This document shows positions 21,541 to 33,250 of a stretch of DNA of 64,000 bases, piece by piece. Within the stretch, counting starts at the first letter, position 1. Each line of letters starts with the position of its first letter. The stretch spans positions 26,555,501 through 26,619,500 of the forward strand of contig JARKIP010000023.1 in assembly GCA_029990175.1 (NCBI GenBank). Reading direction: 5' to 3'. The notes beneath the pieces are model-generated. The model saw only the letters and a program-made list of their open reading frames with translations, was not told where the DNA came from and searched no databases. This DNA is from Petunia secreta (Eukaryota; Streptophyta; Magnoliopsida; Solanales; Solanaceae). The position numbers and the translations under genes were made by a program.

Positions 21541-24005
21541 TGACACGACCCGGAATCCGGTTAGGCCGTGCGGGCACCCGACATCCTCCCCTAGACCCGT
21601 CAGACGAACCCTTACCAATTAAATTAGGAAAATAAATATAAAAATTCATAAATAAGAACAAGACTTAAAACAAAAACACAGACATACTGATACCTCTAAG
21701 ATGTACAACAGAAATTACAGCTGACTACCCAACATATTAGGTTTAGGGCTATCCAGACTAGACATCTAAGAGTATAAAAGAAGACAGATACCTCCTGAAG
21801 GGTGCAAAATGCAACTGAAATGATAACCAATAAACTGGTGGCCATCCGGAATAAAAGCTGGCTCACCCTGACAGCTGAAGTCGTCTTCGCTCATTCACAA
21901 CATGGCGAACTCAATCCTGGAGCGAACCTGCCGAAATGAAATAGATAGACAAGAAACAAACAACAAACAAGGGCAAAAGGACTCAATAAGTGGGGCAGAC
22001 TAGCCACCTCAAATAATAGGATAGCTAGCCAGGGAGAAAAGAAACAAATAAATAAAATCCCTCTTATTTAAATTATAAAAAGGCAGAGCCAGATAAAAAC
22101 CGGAAACAAGTAAGAAACTTATAAACTCAACCAAGGATACGTGCCAGAAACATATCAACAAATAAGCAATGCACATATAAGCAGAACAGTAGTCATGTAC
22201 CTCAAGTCTACACAATGGTATGAATTGAGATGAAATGAAATATGATGCAAAGGGTCACATGTGTCAAATGAATGGAGCGGAATCCTACTGCTCTGAGGGC
22301 GGAATCCTCCTACCCTCAATATGATGCAATGGAGCGGAATCCTCCTGCTCCGAGGGCGGAATCCTCCTACACTCAATATGATGCAATGGAGCAGAATCCT
22401 CCTGCTCCAAGGGCGGAATCCTCTTACCCTCCATATGATGCAATGGAGCGGAATCCTCCTGCTCCAAGGGCGGAATCCTCCTATCCTCAATATGATGCAA
22501 TGGAGCGGAATCCTCCTGCTCCGATGGCGGAATACTCCTGCACCCAATATGATATGCAATGTAATGCATATGAATGACATATAATGCATATGAATGCAAT
22601 GTGATGCAATAATAACCCATCACTAGCGCGGGACTCACATCGACAGCTGGAAAGTATATACCAACTCACAACCAAAGTACAATACTCAGATTCTCAATGC
22701 AATACCAATAACAGGACATAATATATAATATAGAATATAAATCCAAAGCTAAGGCGTAATGAGTACGCCTATCGGCAGCTACACACGTAAGGAACACGTG
22801 GTAGAAAATCCAGAAGGCCAGGTGCCTCCAAAGAAATGGATATAAACCCTTACCTCTTCCAAAAGTTAGCACTGCTAATCAACAAACGCTTTATCCTTTG
22901 GTTTCATTACCAAACGATCCCACTCTATTCAATAAGTAAGAAAATATATCAAATTAGGCTAAAGGCTTCATTCCTCACATCTTAGGGCAATCCGGTTAGA
23001 AACCTGGTACCCTATTGGCATACGCAATACGCAGGCCAGGCCTATGTACAGGGTTTAAGTTCAAATAACCGAACCCTAAATAAATTACATTTATATGTTG
23101 CCCATAATTCACTGAGTACGAATATATAATCAATTCCACTATCGGGGTCCAATTGACCCTTTAAACTATCAGTTGAACTTATTAAAATGATGTCTAATAT
23201 CCCAATTTTTTACAGTCAAAATATATTCAAACACACGTAATAAACTCAAATAATATATTAAGATCATTACTGAATATTTCGGGGTGAAAGTACTATTTTT
23301 CTCCGGCTCTTTTCTCATTTTCTGGCATTTTTACTTTGCTCATCTTTCTCTTTTCTCGTTTTGTTTCTGTTCCTCTTTCGTTTCTTTTCCTTTTATGAAC
23401 TTAAGCTAAAGGATAATATATATACTTAGCTCATCTGTCCACCGTCATTTACTTTCTTTTTCTTTCCTTTTTCTTTTGTCGTTTTCTCTTTTCTTTTATT
23501 TTCTTTTATTTTCTTTTCTTTTCGTGACAAAAATTAAAATGGTGCCCTACGATATTCGAAATAATTTCAACTTTTGCATAAAAGTTATACAAAATATATG
23601 TAGCATACTCGCTAAGGCGGATCTCAAATCGGGGTCCCGAAACTCAAGATGCGAATTTAAATAAAAAAAGGTCAAATTATTTAGCTTTCGGCATTTTAGC
23701 AGAAACTAGCCGAACAACCTCAAAATTCACTTTTGAAATTTCACAATAGTCATAAATAATCATACGAACCTAAAGGCGCTTTCGGATTTCGAATCGGAGC
23801 TCATTTGCCAAAACCGAGCTTTGAAAATCTCTTTTTAATATTTAACGACAATATAAACTGAAAATTTCTTCCGATACGTACCAAACGAGGTCTGATTTAG
23901 CTCAAATTTTACAGACAAGTCTTAATAGACCTTACGAATATTTTAAAATTATCGGCACGCCAATCGGAGTCCTAACTTCTGAAACGACTGACCGAGGTCA
24001 TTTCA
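21541..24005 (-). mobile_element. solo LTR of the Tekay/Del-type family, nested in element B
   Basis: The plus strand opens TGACACGACCCGGAATCCGG and closes GACCGAGGTCATTTCA, the reverse complement of LTR1 ends. Perfect 5-bp target duplications AAAGT flank it at 21536-21540 and 24006-24010, and there is no internal sequence, so it is a solo LTR formed by recombination between the two LTRs of one insertion. At 2465 bp it is shorter than LTR1 because its arrays differ. It lies inside the 5' untranslated region of element B and so postdates it. Confidence 0.93.
22262..22562 (-). repeat. 57-bp minisatellite, 5 units, in the solo LTR
   Basis: The plus-strand unit contains ATGATGCAATGGAGCGGAAT and CCTCCTGCTCCGAGGGCGG, with a 57-bp period (for example 22321, 22378). 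It occupies the place where LTR1 and LTR2 carry the unrelated 54-bp array: the flank CACATGTGACCC is shared with LTR2 (10507). Open frames on both strands here are repeat artefacts. Confidence 0.93.
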
Positions 24006-24010
24006 AAAGT

Positions 24011-24353
24011 GCACAACTGTCAACAGCTTCGCTAGTTGACTAATTTTTCACATCTTTCCTAAAGGGTATTTTAGTAGTGGAATGACCGTGAGTTTCACGC
24101 AATCGCTCTTGTGTGTGAAAGTGTGAATTTTCCAGAAGTGAAGGAATGTATGAACGGAATGACAATTATAAAATACATATAATTAAATAAAAATATAAAT
24201 AACAATTAAAGGATTATCCAAAATAAAATAATTATCAAAGAAACAAAACAGAGAAAAAGCGTTAGTCCTGGAATAAAATAATCAAGGCAATAAAGTAATT
24301 AAAGAAATAAAATAAACCCAATAAGAAGAAATCGTTATGGTTAGAACATAAAA
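24011..24353 (-). other. element B 5' untranslated region, part 2
   Basis: Resumes element B after the solo LTR. It matches element C at about 45200-45340 (GGTATTTTAGTAGTGGAATGACCGTG versus GGTATTTTGGTGGTGAAGCGACCGTG), the leader between primer site and first gene. No coding sequence. Confidence 0.65.
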
Positions 24354-24371
24354 TCCCCAGCAGAGTCGCCA
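24354..24371 (-). promoter_or_regulatory. primer-binding site of element B
   Basis: In element orientation TGGCGACTCTGCTGGGGA, 3 bp inside the 5' LTR. The same 18 bases occur in element C. From memory, Ogre elements use a tRNA-Arg primer with this kind of site; the tRNA assignment is from family knowledge, not shown here. Confidence 0.8.
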
Positions 24372-24374
24372 TTC

Positions 24375-26515
24375 TGTCGCACCCCACTTTTTACTACCTC
24401 CCCCGGACCGCGTGCCCGGAGAAGAAGTAAAGTGGTTCCCAACTTAGGTAACTCGTTTGAAGTTAGAGTTTTGGAGTCGCCACCTAATAAATTTTCTAGG
24501 CGTATTAGGTCACCTATTTATATAATTAAATTTAAAGGAATAACTCCGGGTTGGTCTGCTAATCAGAGATTCGGATAAGTGTTCAAGTTAACCTAGAAGG
24601 AAGGGGTCTAAGATCCACAAAAGTGGTATAGCCCTTTATTGGACTATCTAGTCATCGAACTAACCTGCAAAAAAGAGTTAGTAGATGGAAAAAGATGGCC
24701 GGTCGAGCAGCTTGCGCACACACAATCATACAATGATTCAAAGCCAACCTTAGGAACATAGAACCATTTAACCGAAGCTACACATTCAATCTACATCCAA
24801 ACATGGAAGCAGAATATCTCAAGCATATGTGGAGTACAACTAACACACTTCAGGAACATCTATGGAGTTCATAACAAATACCTCAATATGGCTTAAACAG
24901 GCAGCAATTAAAGAGACAGGAGCATAATAATGAATATTTGCACAACGAGCACACTAGATATGCTTTAGGTATTTAAACGACGAACAAAAGCAAAAATAGT
25001 AAGAAAAAAGGGGGGGGGGGCAAGAACCTTTGAGCTTTTTAGAGAACAGATTCAATGCAATGCCAGGAGTAGGTGAAGTTGATTCCAGTTATATGTATGA
25101 GTGTAGTTGTAAAGTGTTTCTTGTGAAGAATTACGGTGTCCTAGGTTTAGATACAACTAGACTATTTATAGTGTTAGGATTGGAATGTCATATGGCAAGA
25201 AATCACTGAAATCGTGCCAACAAATTCAAAAATACCTCAATTCAGCTTGCAGGGAAGAAACTTGCAACATACATGTCCAGGTTCAAAATAAATTTTCAAA
25301 AGACCATAGTATTAATGCCTTTTAAATCGGTTCCCCAAAATTAGAAACAGATAAATAAATTAAATCGAGTTGAGCATCTTGACGAGATAAGCTATCAATT
25401 CAAAAATATTCGAAGAGCCCTAACTTAAAATAAACATGGCATTCAAGATTTACTTCAACAAGGCCAAGAAGAAATGGAATATAATCACCTCGTTAAAGAT
25501 TCACATGTAATAAAGGAAAGAAATAACCTGATTTTTGCTTGATTGCCCCTGATTTGAAGAGATTCACGAACTCTCGTGTGCACCTGTGCTTTGCCTTCTT
25601 GATTTGTGATGATTTTCTATGATTCTTACCATTTTCAACGAGATCGGAATGATAGGAGAGAGAGACGCAAGGATAGGGGTGTTAATGGCGGAGGAGATGG
25701 CGGTTGTCATGGTGGGTGTATCTGGGCGGAATTTGGAGCGAAGGGGGAGAGAAGGTGTAATAGGGGCGGCGGATTTTGAGGAAAGGGAATTAGGGAGAGT
25801 GATTTTAGGGTTAGGGAGATGAGGGGTGAGTGTATAGTAAAATGGATGGACAAATCCAGACCCTTAGATCAAGGGCTTGGATGGCCTAGATGATTCCATG
25901 TGGTGCGCGTGTACAAGTGTGTATGATCGTATAGCTGAGATGTAAGGGTACAAGTGCTTCGGGGAATTGGACGGTAAGCTAGAATGAGTAGTACATGTAG
26001 TATAAGTGTGTATTTTGGTGAGGTGTAAACTTAGGTGGAGCTTATGTAGTGAATATGTTGACAAAATATGATGACTGGGACTAAATGTAGTAGAAATGAA
26101 TTGTATATTTACAAATTGGATAGTATTTCATTAAAATGTATGTAAATGTAAATAATTAGTATAAAATAGAAAATATTGTAAATAATTATATATAAATATA
26201 TTTAATCATAAATAAACATAGATGGGCTCAAATAATACTAATTAGATATAAATAGTCAAAGATAACTGCCAATGATATCGTGATACGTTAAATTGCACAT
26301 ATAGAATATGTATTTCAGTAAATAACCTAAATGAATGCAATTACGTAATTACAATCACAATTAAATAAGTATTATGTAAATAAGGGGTTAGTAATAGTAT
26401 TACGCACGAAAATGCAAGCTATCTAATGCGATTTTGTTTGGAAAATAATATCACACCTTTTAATTAAATATAGCCAAAATTACGAAAAATGGAGGGACAA
26501 AATTAGGTATCAACA
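24375..26515 (-). repeat. Element B 5' LTR (2.14 kb)
   Basis: Plus strand TGTCGCACCCC...GGTATCAACA. It aligns with 11911-15942 except for the 1.4-kb and 465-bp segments described there. It contains a G10 run at 25011-25020. The U3 promoter should lie toward 26515, but I cannot place a TATA box with confidence. Confidence 0.88.
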
Positions 26516-26838
26516 CTCATGTGATAGACAAGGCATAAACACTAGAGTTATAGAAAGAAACAATCTTGATACAGACAAAGACAGTTGTGCTACAAATAGA
26601 AACATTGATGATATAGTTATAAATAGTGTTAAAAGAGTGGAATTGTTGATTAAAGGAAGTTGTGATGAGCATGAGGTACATGAGGTTGGGGTAGTTACTG
26701 ATAGTTCGTAGAGAGATATTTGAGAGGGCCAAGTATACCTTGACAAAAAGACAACAGTCGTTGCAATGAAACGATTTGAAATAATAGAGAAGGTTCAGCT
26801 TAAGGTTGAGAGATCTAGTGCAACAAGGTTAGAAATCT

Positions 26839-27326
26839 GTATCTCTTATGATTCATTATTGTATCTTATTGGTTATTGTATCTGCAATCTCAATGCTTTG
26901 TGTTTGCAATCTTTGTATTTTTTGTTTTGTATCATATTGTACCACTTTTTATCACATTGTACCTTTTTTGTGTTTTCTACAGTTTAGCAGCTTGAATGTA
27001 TATGTCTATATCTAACTATATTTTAAGGAGTCTAAGACATGTTTTGAATATCTTTGTATTTGATATGTGTCTTCTGTGTGTCAACAATCACTATTTTTCT
27101 AACAGTTTTTATATCAATGTATCAAACAGAATTGTCTAATCTGCATTCTCTATCACATTATATCCGGCAGATAATTCTCCCGTGTCTGACTATATCTTAT
27201 ACGGGTGTATAACTTTGTATATGATATGCATCATGTGATCATTTAGAGGCTAAGTGATTCTTATTTGTATCATTTGGTATCTTTATGTGTCATGTAATTG
27301 TTCTTTGTATCTTTCTTTATCTGTAG
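26839..27326 (+). other. MULE intron 1
   Basis: Starts GTATCTCTTATG and ends TTTATCTGTAG. It is rich in TGTATC and TTTGTAT words. Exon sequence on both sides reads into the same zinc-finger domain, which supports the intron call. Confidence 0.6.
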
Positions 27327-27875
27327 CTACTACCTCAATTCAAAGGCGAGAATTGCAAATGGAAATTTAGGGCATCCAGCTTGAATTCATCGTCTTTGTT
27401 AAAAGTTAGGTAATTCACAAATGAACACACGTGTGCATACAAGGATAGAGCTTATGGACAAACATAAGTTACATCACAAATGATTGGTACGAGCATCAAG
27501 GATAGGCTGATTGACCCAAAGTTGACTACAATTCTAAAGAAATAATGGACTATATGTAGAGGAGTTATAGTGTACATATTGAAAACAAGAAGGCATGGCG
27601 ATCAAAAGAATTGGCAATTGCAATGATTAGAGGAGACCCGACTTAATCGTACAAGAAGCCTCCAAGCTACATGTACATGTTAGAGCAATTAAACTTTGGG
27701 TCAATTCTTGGTTTGCATGTGTCACAAGATCATTTCTTCATGTACGCTTTTGTAGCTTTGAATTCTTCAATAAAGAAATTTCAACATTGCAAGCCCATTG
27801 TGGTCGTTGATGGTAGCTTCCTCTAAGTAGCACAAAAAGGGACATTTCTAGCTGCTAGTACATTAAATGCAGGAG

Positions 27876-28315
27876 GTAATATTTCAAATGCTTTTGACTG
27901 TTTCTTATGTGTTTCTTATGTGTAATGTCTTTTTTGCCTTGTGTATCAGACTGTTTCATATTGGTATCAGGCTGTTCAGCCTCATATTTTACTGTTTCAG
28001 CTTAAATTTGAATAAAATTTTTTCAGCTTTACATTTGCATCATATTATTTCAGATATGTATCAGACTGTTTAATATTGGTATCAGGTTGTTTCAGCTTAA
28101 TATCTTACTGTTACAGGATTATATTTGAATTAGATTGTTTCAGCTTTATATTTGTATCATACAATTTTAGATATGTATAAGACTGTTTCATATTGGTTTC
28201 AGTCTGTTTTAGCCTCATATTTTACTATTTGAGCTTTATATTTGAATCAGACTGTTTCAGCTTTATATTTATATTATATTGTGTCAGATATGTATCTTAC
28301 TATTTCCTTCCATAA
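27876..28315 (+). repeat. MULE intron 2, built of degenerate GTATCA/TGTTTCA repeats
   Basis: Begins GTAATATTTC and ends near CCTTCCATAAG. The interior repeats phrases such as GTATCAGACTGTTTCATATT and TGTTTCAGCTTTATATTTG with a loose period of about 45-90 bp. The same words recur in other non-coding parts of this MULE (50040-50390). Confidence 0.65.
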
Positions 28316-28441
28316 GGAGCATACTGCCACTTGCGTACACGATTTTTGATTCTAGAATGATCACTCATGGCAGTGGTTCTTCGAGAGGGTCAGAGATGCT
28401 TATAGTGATAGGAAAACATGTGCATTTTCTTTGACCGTAAT

Positions 28442-31400
28442 TGTCATACCTGATTTTGGACTCAACTCGAGGCGAGTCGCGTTTCAGATTTGACTGGGTG
28501 AACTCTTTTGAGTTTAGATGTTGGAGTCGCCACCTAATATAGTTTTCTAAGGTGTATTAGGCCACCTAAGTATCTAAGGTCAAGTTCAATAGGTCATACT
28601 AGTCTATTCCAGAGATTCTAAAGAGTAAGAAGTCCATATGACTCGGGGAAGAAGGTGTTAGGAACTTCCCCAAGTCCCACGAAAGGTGGTTCCCGTCCGA
28701 GTCTATATTTTGGGATAAAAAATAGTGCATATTATCATAAATACTAACTTGGGAAATTAATTTAGCATTTAGCTCAAAAATGTAACATGTCTATGCAGTT
28801 TAACTTACACATACACTAATAGATTTTATATACGGCCTATATGTAAGCCTAATCGCATTTTCAAGGATTGATAACATAATGCCTAATCGTAAATGGGTAT
28901 TAACATACAAAGGGGTGTTCAATTTCAACTTATATATGCAATTCACACACTTGAAAACAATTTGTACAAATAGTCTATTTTGCAAACGAAATTCAGATCT
29001 TAAGAAAATACCAAAAGGGGGTTTGTTTTAAAACAAAATGTTGGGCATTTAGGGTTGGTGTGACTCGTCATTAATTGTCGAGCCCTAAGCTTAATGGCCC
29101 TTTTTGTGTAGAGGTCAGATTTTTGAAATATATAGGCAAAGAGACTGTTTTTGAAACCGGGTTCACAAAAGCAAGCAAAGGAAAATAAGAGGCTGTCGCA
29201 CGTAATAATATACATATATAGGTATAAACATGCAAGATGACTAAATGATAGTTATATCTTTTAAAAAAATATTTTAAAGTGTATAAGGGACCCCAAGTAC
29301 TTTATACATCCCTAAACGCTATTAGATTAATATATAAGAGCATAAGTAATGGTCAAAATCAATTTATGCACGTAAAGGACCCTTTTTGAAAATATTTTTG
29401 GGCCCAGATTATTTATGCAAAAGATGGGCAGATTCTATTTTCAGAAACAGTTCAATCTAGACTCAAATAGCGTAAATAGCCCCTACCAAGTGAATTTTTA
29501 GATTAAAACAGTGAGTTCTCGCAATATTCCAAGTCTAATGCAATGTTGTCATTTACATATCATGTAGTTTAAAGAAATAGCATGCGACTGTCAGTTTCAA
29601 TAGCAAAGAATGCTTATGTAAGGTCCTAAATGTCATGCTTTGCAACACATAGGAGTAAAGGGTTAAGAGAAGAGCCCCTGGATGGTTGTGCACATATTGT
29701 ATTCCCCTGTTTTAAAGTATAAAGGAAGAGAATCCTAGAATATACCTAAGCTGGGATAGTCTCTAGGGGGAAAGCATAAACATAAGGCAAAGGTCAAGTA
29801 GTACCCTGCACTAGCAGTTTATTTAGGCGTAGCTTCATTCAGAGAAGAAAGGGCTTCTCCCCAGCTTTCAAACACATTAAAAGGGTGCAAATACAACCTA
29901 GTTTAGCCCCTGTAGTTACCTTTACATATGCTGCAGGAAAGGGGTTAGCAGGGCCCTATACTGAACTCAAAGAGGAAGTAACAGACGAGCTAAACTTATA
30001 CCAAGATGAATTTAAGCAGCACCAATTTGAGCCATGAAGAAGATTACAACCTTCTTGTACTGACATGATCTTTATGAATCATTGGAATGCAGAGGCCCTC
30101 TTAGGCTTAAACAGAATGTCCAGAAACAAAGCAAAAAGCAGAGCACATAAACAGTATAAATAGAGCATAGACTGGATGGGAACAGGACAAGCCCACGTGC
30201 AGAGATCAACTAGGATTAACAGAGCCCCCAGACTCAAAGCAAAACTAGTAATTTAGACAAAACAGAGATAGGGTAGGAGCATGCTAAGGAAACACACGCA
30301 CATAAAGATGCAATGAATGGTCAGAGGTGAGAGGAGTACCTTTAAGCAATGTGAAACCAAATAAAATGCAGACAGAAGAGGGTAGAAGCAATGATCAGCA
30401 CACACACAAGCAGTAAGCAGTAGTCCTTCAAAGAGAGCAAACAAGTAGAAAGAGAATTGTATGCCCAAAATAGCTATGCAGAACTCTCTAAGTGTATCTG
30501 TGTGCGTGTCTCTGAATTTTTTGATGTTAAAAAACATGTCCTTCTAGTTGAAAAGAGAAGAGTTTATATAGGTGATGGGTGGAGATTTTAAAAGCAACGG
30601 GTAGTCATCACAAGGCAAGAAATACAGTCTTCCAAGAATAACAGGGGACAAATTTGAGTACCTTCCAAAAATAGAGCAATCAATCCCCAAACCTAAGGCA
30701 AATCAATCCTAAATTGATTTGGATCCCCTCCCCTCGACCTAACATAGTCTAGTTTCAAAAATCCCATCCCAAATGGGTTTGAACCTTGACAGATTTCAAA
30801 AGTCAACATATCAATAACCATGCCAATTTCCTTTTCTGTACTACTCACAAATTCAAATTAAAGGTAATCAAAATCCCTTGAATTGTGTAAATCAGTCTAC
30901 TTGTTCAAATTTTAATTAGACAAGTCGTGATTTACGCAGATAATGCACAGTAGGATGATGCAACCTATTTAGGCGAACAATGGTAATTTTAAGCTTAGAC
31001 TCAAAGGAGATATAGAATTCAGCCTTAAACATGTCGAAACCAAAGCGTAAAACAGGCTCACTGCGATGTCCAAATAATCAACAGTTTACAGAGGTCATAA
31101 GTCATGCGAATTAATTAATTAACAAGTGAACAATAACCATGTTAATTCACAGAGAGACATAGGAAATTTTAGGTATAGTGTCACATAGGTTTCACAAAAT
31201 CAAAGAGAAATAAGATTACCCGTTTACCAGAGTCAGGTCAATCGCGACCCGTCACAGATTTACCTTCGCATGGGGTTTCTTACCCCTTTTAGGCGATAAC
31301 ACCTTTAAATCGATGGCCTGAACGCCGCCGGAGGCGTCTCCCGGAGGTGGTGATTCAGTTACCAAAAGGTCAGAACTTACCTTCGCCCAAAAGTCATCAC

Positions 31401-32094
31401 AAGCATATGGGTTATGTACCGGATGATGAGGGAAGTGTCATAGTGCCATGTTCCCCAATTTTCACCGGCTAAAATGGCCGAGAAATCGATCGACATTGGT
31501 GGCGATTCATTTCGCCATGAGAGAGAAGAGAGAGGGTGATTCTAGAATCAGATGGGGGAAATAGGGGGGAAGCCAGGGGTTTAGGGGTCGTTTGGTAATT
31601 GAAAAGGAAAAAATGTTTCTGGCCGTTGGATCGTCTACGTAGACGATCGAGATCGATCCACGTAGGCGTGTCTTGTATAAAACGTGGCTGATGTGCAAAT
31701 TATGAAGTGTAATATATGTATATATATATATATAGTGTATAAATAGTGTATATCTGGCATTATACATGTATAAAAATTGTATAAAATGGATATAAAAATA
31801 TAGGAAAATTAGGAAATTAGTTTTAAAATGTTAGGATGGCTAGGAAATGTTTAAAAATTATAATTTTGGTATTTAAAATAATTTGGACAATTTTGTCAAA
31901 AATAGAGGTAATTGCGGAAATTGTAAGAATAGCTATGGTTTGAGACGATGCTTTTGAAAATGGCCTTGATTGTCAGACTATTATGAGAAGATAATTTGAA
32001 AGGAGTGGACAGGGCAAGAGTTGATACAGGATTGTGTGTAAAATTTGAAAACTGTTGATTTTGAAAATATGAGGGACAAAATTGGGTGTCAACA
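28442..32094 (-). repeat. Element C 3' LTR (3.65 kb)
   Basis: Plus strand TGTCATACCTGATTTTGG...TTGGGTGTCAACA. Highly similar to the 5' LTR. It holds about 485 bp (roughly 29640-30125) absent from the 5' LTR, and lacks that LTR's long AT microsatellite. Open frames here are not coding. Confidence 0.92.
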
Positions 32095-32112
32095 GCTGCC
32101 CCTCATTGCCTG
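32095..32112 (-). promoter_or_regulatory. polypurine tract of element C
   Basis: Plus strand GCTGCCCCTCATTGCCTGGG; in element orientation a GCAATGAGGGGCAGC run directly before TGTTGACACCC. Equivalent to 15943-15960 in element B. Confidence 0.75.
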
Positions 32113-32439
32113 GGGATGATGAAAGAGTCTTCGGGCAAAGACGTTGACAGTGCGGCCAATTTTGTCGTTACTTTAGAGGAGCCTATGACTTAAGAGAATG
32201 TAGGACGTCAGGCTGAGATGCTTGCTTTGCTTGGGTTGTATATCCAGCAATGAAGATGTGTTTGCACCATAATATATACATAAAACGTACCTTCCCGTCG
32301 GGCTGGATTGCCTTTCCAGGATTCTTGCCGTATGCGATTATGTCTGCTATGCCATAATTGTGTGCCTTTTGCTGTCAAGTGTTAGATTCGACATTGGGTT
32401 GTATGCCCTCCGTCGGTCGGTGCACTGGGCTGTGTACCC

Positions 32440-33250
32440 TCCGCAAAGTATAAAAATGACAAATCGGTATCTGGCTGTGTACCCTCAACCGACGCCTTGG
32501 GCTATGTACCCTCAGCTAATGTAAAATGCAAATCGATATCAGGTTGTGTACCATCGACCGATGCCTCGGGTTATGTACCCTCAGCTAATTTAAAATGCAA
32601 ATCGATATTGGGTTGTGTACCTCAACCGACGCCTTGGGCTGTGTACTCTGTACCTTAGACCGACGCCTTGGGCTGTGTACCCTCAGCTAATTTAAAATAC
32701 AAATCGATATTGGGTTGTGTACCCTCAACCGACGCCTTGGGCTGTGTACCCTCAGCTAATTGTAAATGTGAATCGATATCGGGCTGTGTACCCTCAACCG
32801 ACGCCTTGGGCTGTGTACCCTCAGCTAATGTAAATGACAAATTAATATCGGGATGTGTACCCTCAACCGATGCCTTGGGCTGTGTAACCTCAGCTAATGT
32901 AAAATGCAAATCGATATCGGGCTGTGTACCCTCAACCGACGCCTTAGTCTGTGTACCCTCAGCTAATATAAAATGCAAATCGATATCGGGTTGTGTGCCC
33001 TCTACCGACGCCTTGGGCTATGTACCCTCAGCTAATTTAAAATGCAAATTGATATCGGGTTGTGTACCCTCAACCGACGCTTTGGGCTATGTACCCTCAG
33101 CTATTTTAAAATGACAAATAGATATCGGGCTGTGTACCCTCAACCGACGCTTAAGGTTGTATAACTTCAGCTAATTTAAAAATGTAAATCGATATCGGGC
33201 TGTGTACCCTCAACCGACGCTTTGGGCTGCGTACCCTCAGCTAATTTAAA
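32440..33250 (-). repeat. 69-bp tandem array (about 11 units) in the element C 3' region
   Basis: The plus-strand unit contains GGGCTGTGTACCCTCAACCG, ACGCCTTGGGCTGTGTACCC and TCAGCTAATTTAAAATGCAA. Within each unit GTGTACCCTCA occurs twice, so the unit itself is a dimer-like structure. Because 69 is a multiple of three and no stop falls in the unit, both strands give long frames with 23-residue repeats; these are artefacts, not genes. The left end (32380-32480) and right end (33120-33250) are more diverged. Confidence 0.95.

Larger units (their letters stand above)
11911..26515 (-). mobile_element. Element B: Tat/Ogre-type Ty3-gypsy element, gag-only derivative with nested solo LTR
   Basis: A 14.6-kb minus-strand element with LTRs at 11911-15942 (3' LTR) and 24375-26515 (5' LTR). 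In element orientation the LTR starts TGTTGAC/TGTTGAT and ends GGGGTGCGACA. The flanks are CTCGT (11906-11910) and CTCAT (26516-26520), a 5-bp target duplication with one mismatch. A primer-binding site lies 3 bp inside the 5' LTR and a polypurine tract borders the 3' LTR. It encodes a decayed Gag; protease, RT, RNase H and almost all integrase are missing. About 2.5 kb of its length is a later solo LTR. It inserted in the MULE transposase reading frame. Confidence 0.88.
26516..28441 (+). pseudogene. MULE transposase, block 2 (finger and first catalytic part)
   Basis: The frame resumes at the element B junction with CDRQGINTRVIERNN and runs to GQVYLDKKTTVVAMKRF, the start of the MuDR DNA-binding finger (exon to about 26838). 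After an intron (GT at 26839, AG ending 27326) come ENCKWKFRASSLNSSS and TNEHTC, completing the finger, then IGTSIKDRLIDPKLT. The catalytic region starts in MYAFVALNSSIKKFQHC and HCKPIVVVDGSFL, whose Asp (about 27810) is the first DDE acid. A second intron spans 27876 to about 28315. The next exon reads LPLAYTIFDS and HSWQWFFERVRDAY, then CIFFDR, whose Asp is the second DDE acid, abutting element C. Stops and frameshifts (for example about 27412, 27548, 28356) inactivate it. Confidence 0.82.

Noticed and set aside
22272..22640. Open frames on both strands with 19-residue repeats
   Set aside because: They arise because the 57-bp minisatellite is a multiple of three; the LTR is non-coding.
30253..30537. 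Open frame of 94 residues, Leu/Cys-rich, present in both LTRs of element C (30253-30537 and 46837-47052)
   Set aside because: It lies in the LTR, has no domain, and its conservation is fully explained by LTR duplication.
32440..33250. CRISPR-like appearance of regular repeats
   Set aside because: Units are contiguous with no unique spacers, and the context is a plant retrotransposon 3' region.
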